Of a stretch of DNA of 64,000 nt, positions 63,236 to 64,000 are shown piece after piece (position 1 is the first letter of the stretch; each line of letters begins with the position of its first letter). The position numbers were made by a program, and so were the translations under genes. The notes beneath the pieces are model-generated. The model saw only the letters and a list, made by a program, of their open reading frames with translations, did not search any database and was not told the DNA's origin. This stretch comes from an uncultured Flavobacteriales bacterium. Its GTDB lineage: Bacteria; Bacteroidota; Bacteroidia; Flavobacteriales_D; Sanyastnellaceae. The stretch is from NCBI GenBank assembly GCA_943787435.1, contig CALSMK010000005.1, positions 39,338 to 103,337 on the forward strand, read 5' to 3'.

Positions 63236-64000
63236 ATGAACCTTGACCACATTCGAAAACGCGCCGAGGCGTGGACGGCTGCACCGCATGACGACGACAC
63301 CATTCAGGCCGTCAAAAGGATGCTGTCCTCTGAGGATACCGAAGCACTGATTGAAGCGTTTCACCAAGACTTGGCTTTTGGTACAGGGGGAATGCGAGGA
63401 ATCATGGGGCCTGGAACCAACCGCATGAATGCAGCTGTGGTGGCGATGGCGACCCAAGGCTTGGCGGATTATTTGGCCCATCACCATTCCGGTGACATCT
63501 CTGTGGCCATCGCCCACGACAGCCGTCATCGCAGCGATGAATTCACCCGCGTGGCCGCTGAAGTTTTTGCCGGAAATGGCATCCATGCCCATGTTTTTCC
63601 CTCGCTTCGACCCACACCGGAATTGAGCTTTGCCATCCGTCAGCTCGGTTGTCAGGCTGGAATTGTGGTGACTGCAAGCCACAACCCGAAAGAGTACAAC
63701 GGCTACAAGGTGTATTGGGGAGATGGAGGCCAAATCGTTCCTCCGCACGACAAAGGAATCATTGAGAGGGTGCGCGCTGTCGAAGGGCTTCACGCTGTTC
63801 GTCGGGCGGGATCCGACTCCGAACACATCCATGTGATCGGAGCCCAGCTGGATGCCGATTACCATGCGACCATCGCAGGGCACAGAATCAGTGACCAACT
63901 CATCAGCGAAGGCTCAGATTTGAGCATTGTGTATTCGCCATTGCACGGCACCGGGGCGGTCAGCATGGCTCCAGCGTTGGAGCAATGCGGGTTCCGAAAC
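63236..64000 (+). CDS. Phosphohexomutase (phosphoglucomutase/phosphomannomutase), 3' partial
   Basis: The frame runs from an ATG at 63236 to the right edge, 255 codons. It opens MNLDHIRKRAEAWTAAP, followed by FGTGGMRGIMGPGTNRMN, the phosphoserine motif VVTASHNPKEYNGYKVYW and the start of domain II with VYSPLHGTGAVSM. This layout fits the long (about 570-residue) phospho-sugar mutases of Bacteroidota that interconvert hexose 1- and 6-phosphates, so about 310 residues lie outside. It starts 31 bp after rfbD, and its product glucose 1-phosphate is the substrate of RfbA. Confidence 0.92.
   Translation, partial: MNLDHIRKRAEAWTAAPHDDDTIQAVKRMLSSEDTEALIEAFHQDLAFGTGGMRGIMGPGTNRMNAAVVAMATQGLADYLAHHHSGDISVAIAHDSRHRSDEFTRVAAEVFAGNGIHAHVFPSLRPTPELSFAIRQLGCQAGIVVTASHNPKEYNGYKVYWGDGGQIVPPHDKGIIERVRAVEGLHAVRRAGSDSEHIHVIGAQLDADYHATIAGHRISDQLISEGSDLSIVYSPLHGTGAVSMAPALEQCGFRN

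Overview
The window is a chromosomal stretch of a Bacteroidota bacterium, most likely in the order Flavobacteriales. The evidence is several gene families nearly restricted to that phylum (DUF4271, DUF2480, DUF6089, DUF6427, and probably DUF6341), an extracellular protein with a PKD domain of the kind exported by type IX secretion, Bacteroidota-type promoter elements (TAnnTTTG), few Shine-Dalgarno sequences, and gene orders typical of the phylum. Those orders are DUF4271-hemD-rnpA-S41 peptidase, CBS-nadK-DUF6089-uppS-bamA-ompH-ompH-murI, and purH-mreBCD-mrdA. Base composition looks moderately GC-rich for the group. I saw no rRNA, tRNA, CRISPR array, insertion sequence, integrase or phage gene. 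The DNA is packed: no non-coding gap exceeds about 170 bp, and both window edges cut through a gene.

Layout: 0-9.4 kb holds a lamin-tail/FlgD-like surface protein, hemD, rnpA, a C-terminal-processing-type protease, an O-antigen ligase-like protein, two glycosyltransferases (GT2 and GT9) and purD. 9.4-20.8 kb holds two small-family membrane proteins, a large secreted PKD protein, purQ, dxs, DUF2480, polA, and a lipoprotein plus secreted-protein pair of unknown role. 20.9-30.5 kb holds an alpha/beta hydrolase and pdxJ on the minus strand, then an envelope-biogenesis run (CBS, nadK, DUF6089, uppS, bamA, two Skp/OmpH chaperones, murI). 30.5-41.8 kb is a minus-strand block (gamma carbonic anhydrase, comM-type ATPase, gmhA, dsbD, queuosine-precursor transporter, tilS, pabB, hemH, lpdA). 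41.9-54.3 kb is plus strand: an MMPL/RND exporter, a three-gene oxidase-methyltransferase-dioxygenase cassette, rfbA, a polyprenyl synthase, sucA, sucB and rodA. 54.3-60.3 kb is the minus-strand purH-mreB-mreC-mreD-mrdA block. The end holds a MacB-like permease, an outer-membrane protein, rfbD and a partial phosphohexomutase.

Functionally it is mostly housekeeping: cell envelope and LPS (uppS, bamA, Skp, gmhA, GT2/GT9, ligase, rfbA/rfbD), cell-shape synthesis (mreBCD, mrdA, rodA, murI), purines (purD, purQ, purH), 2-oxoglutarate dehydrogenase (sucA, sucB and an lpdA), haem (hemD, hemH), isoprenoids (dxs, polyprenyl synthase) and cofactors (pdxJ, nadK, pabB).

Two points stand out. First, the least ordinary locus is at 44.4-46.9 kb. 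It encodes a haem-oxygenase-fold putative diiron oxidase, a class I methyltransferase and a TauD-type Fe(II)/2-oxoglutarate dioxygenase, the last two overlapping by 4 bp and the set preceded by inverted repeats; it looks like a small-molecule modification pathway of unknown product. Second, single-base frameshifts are dense in 0.7-8.6 kb and 40.1-43.6 kb, with isolated ones at about 54.44, 61.33 and 62.1 kb. They hit conserved genes and can be undone by single-base edits, so I read them as sequence errors rather than decay. Genes there are annotated as one CDS with the breaks described.
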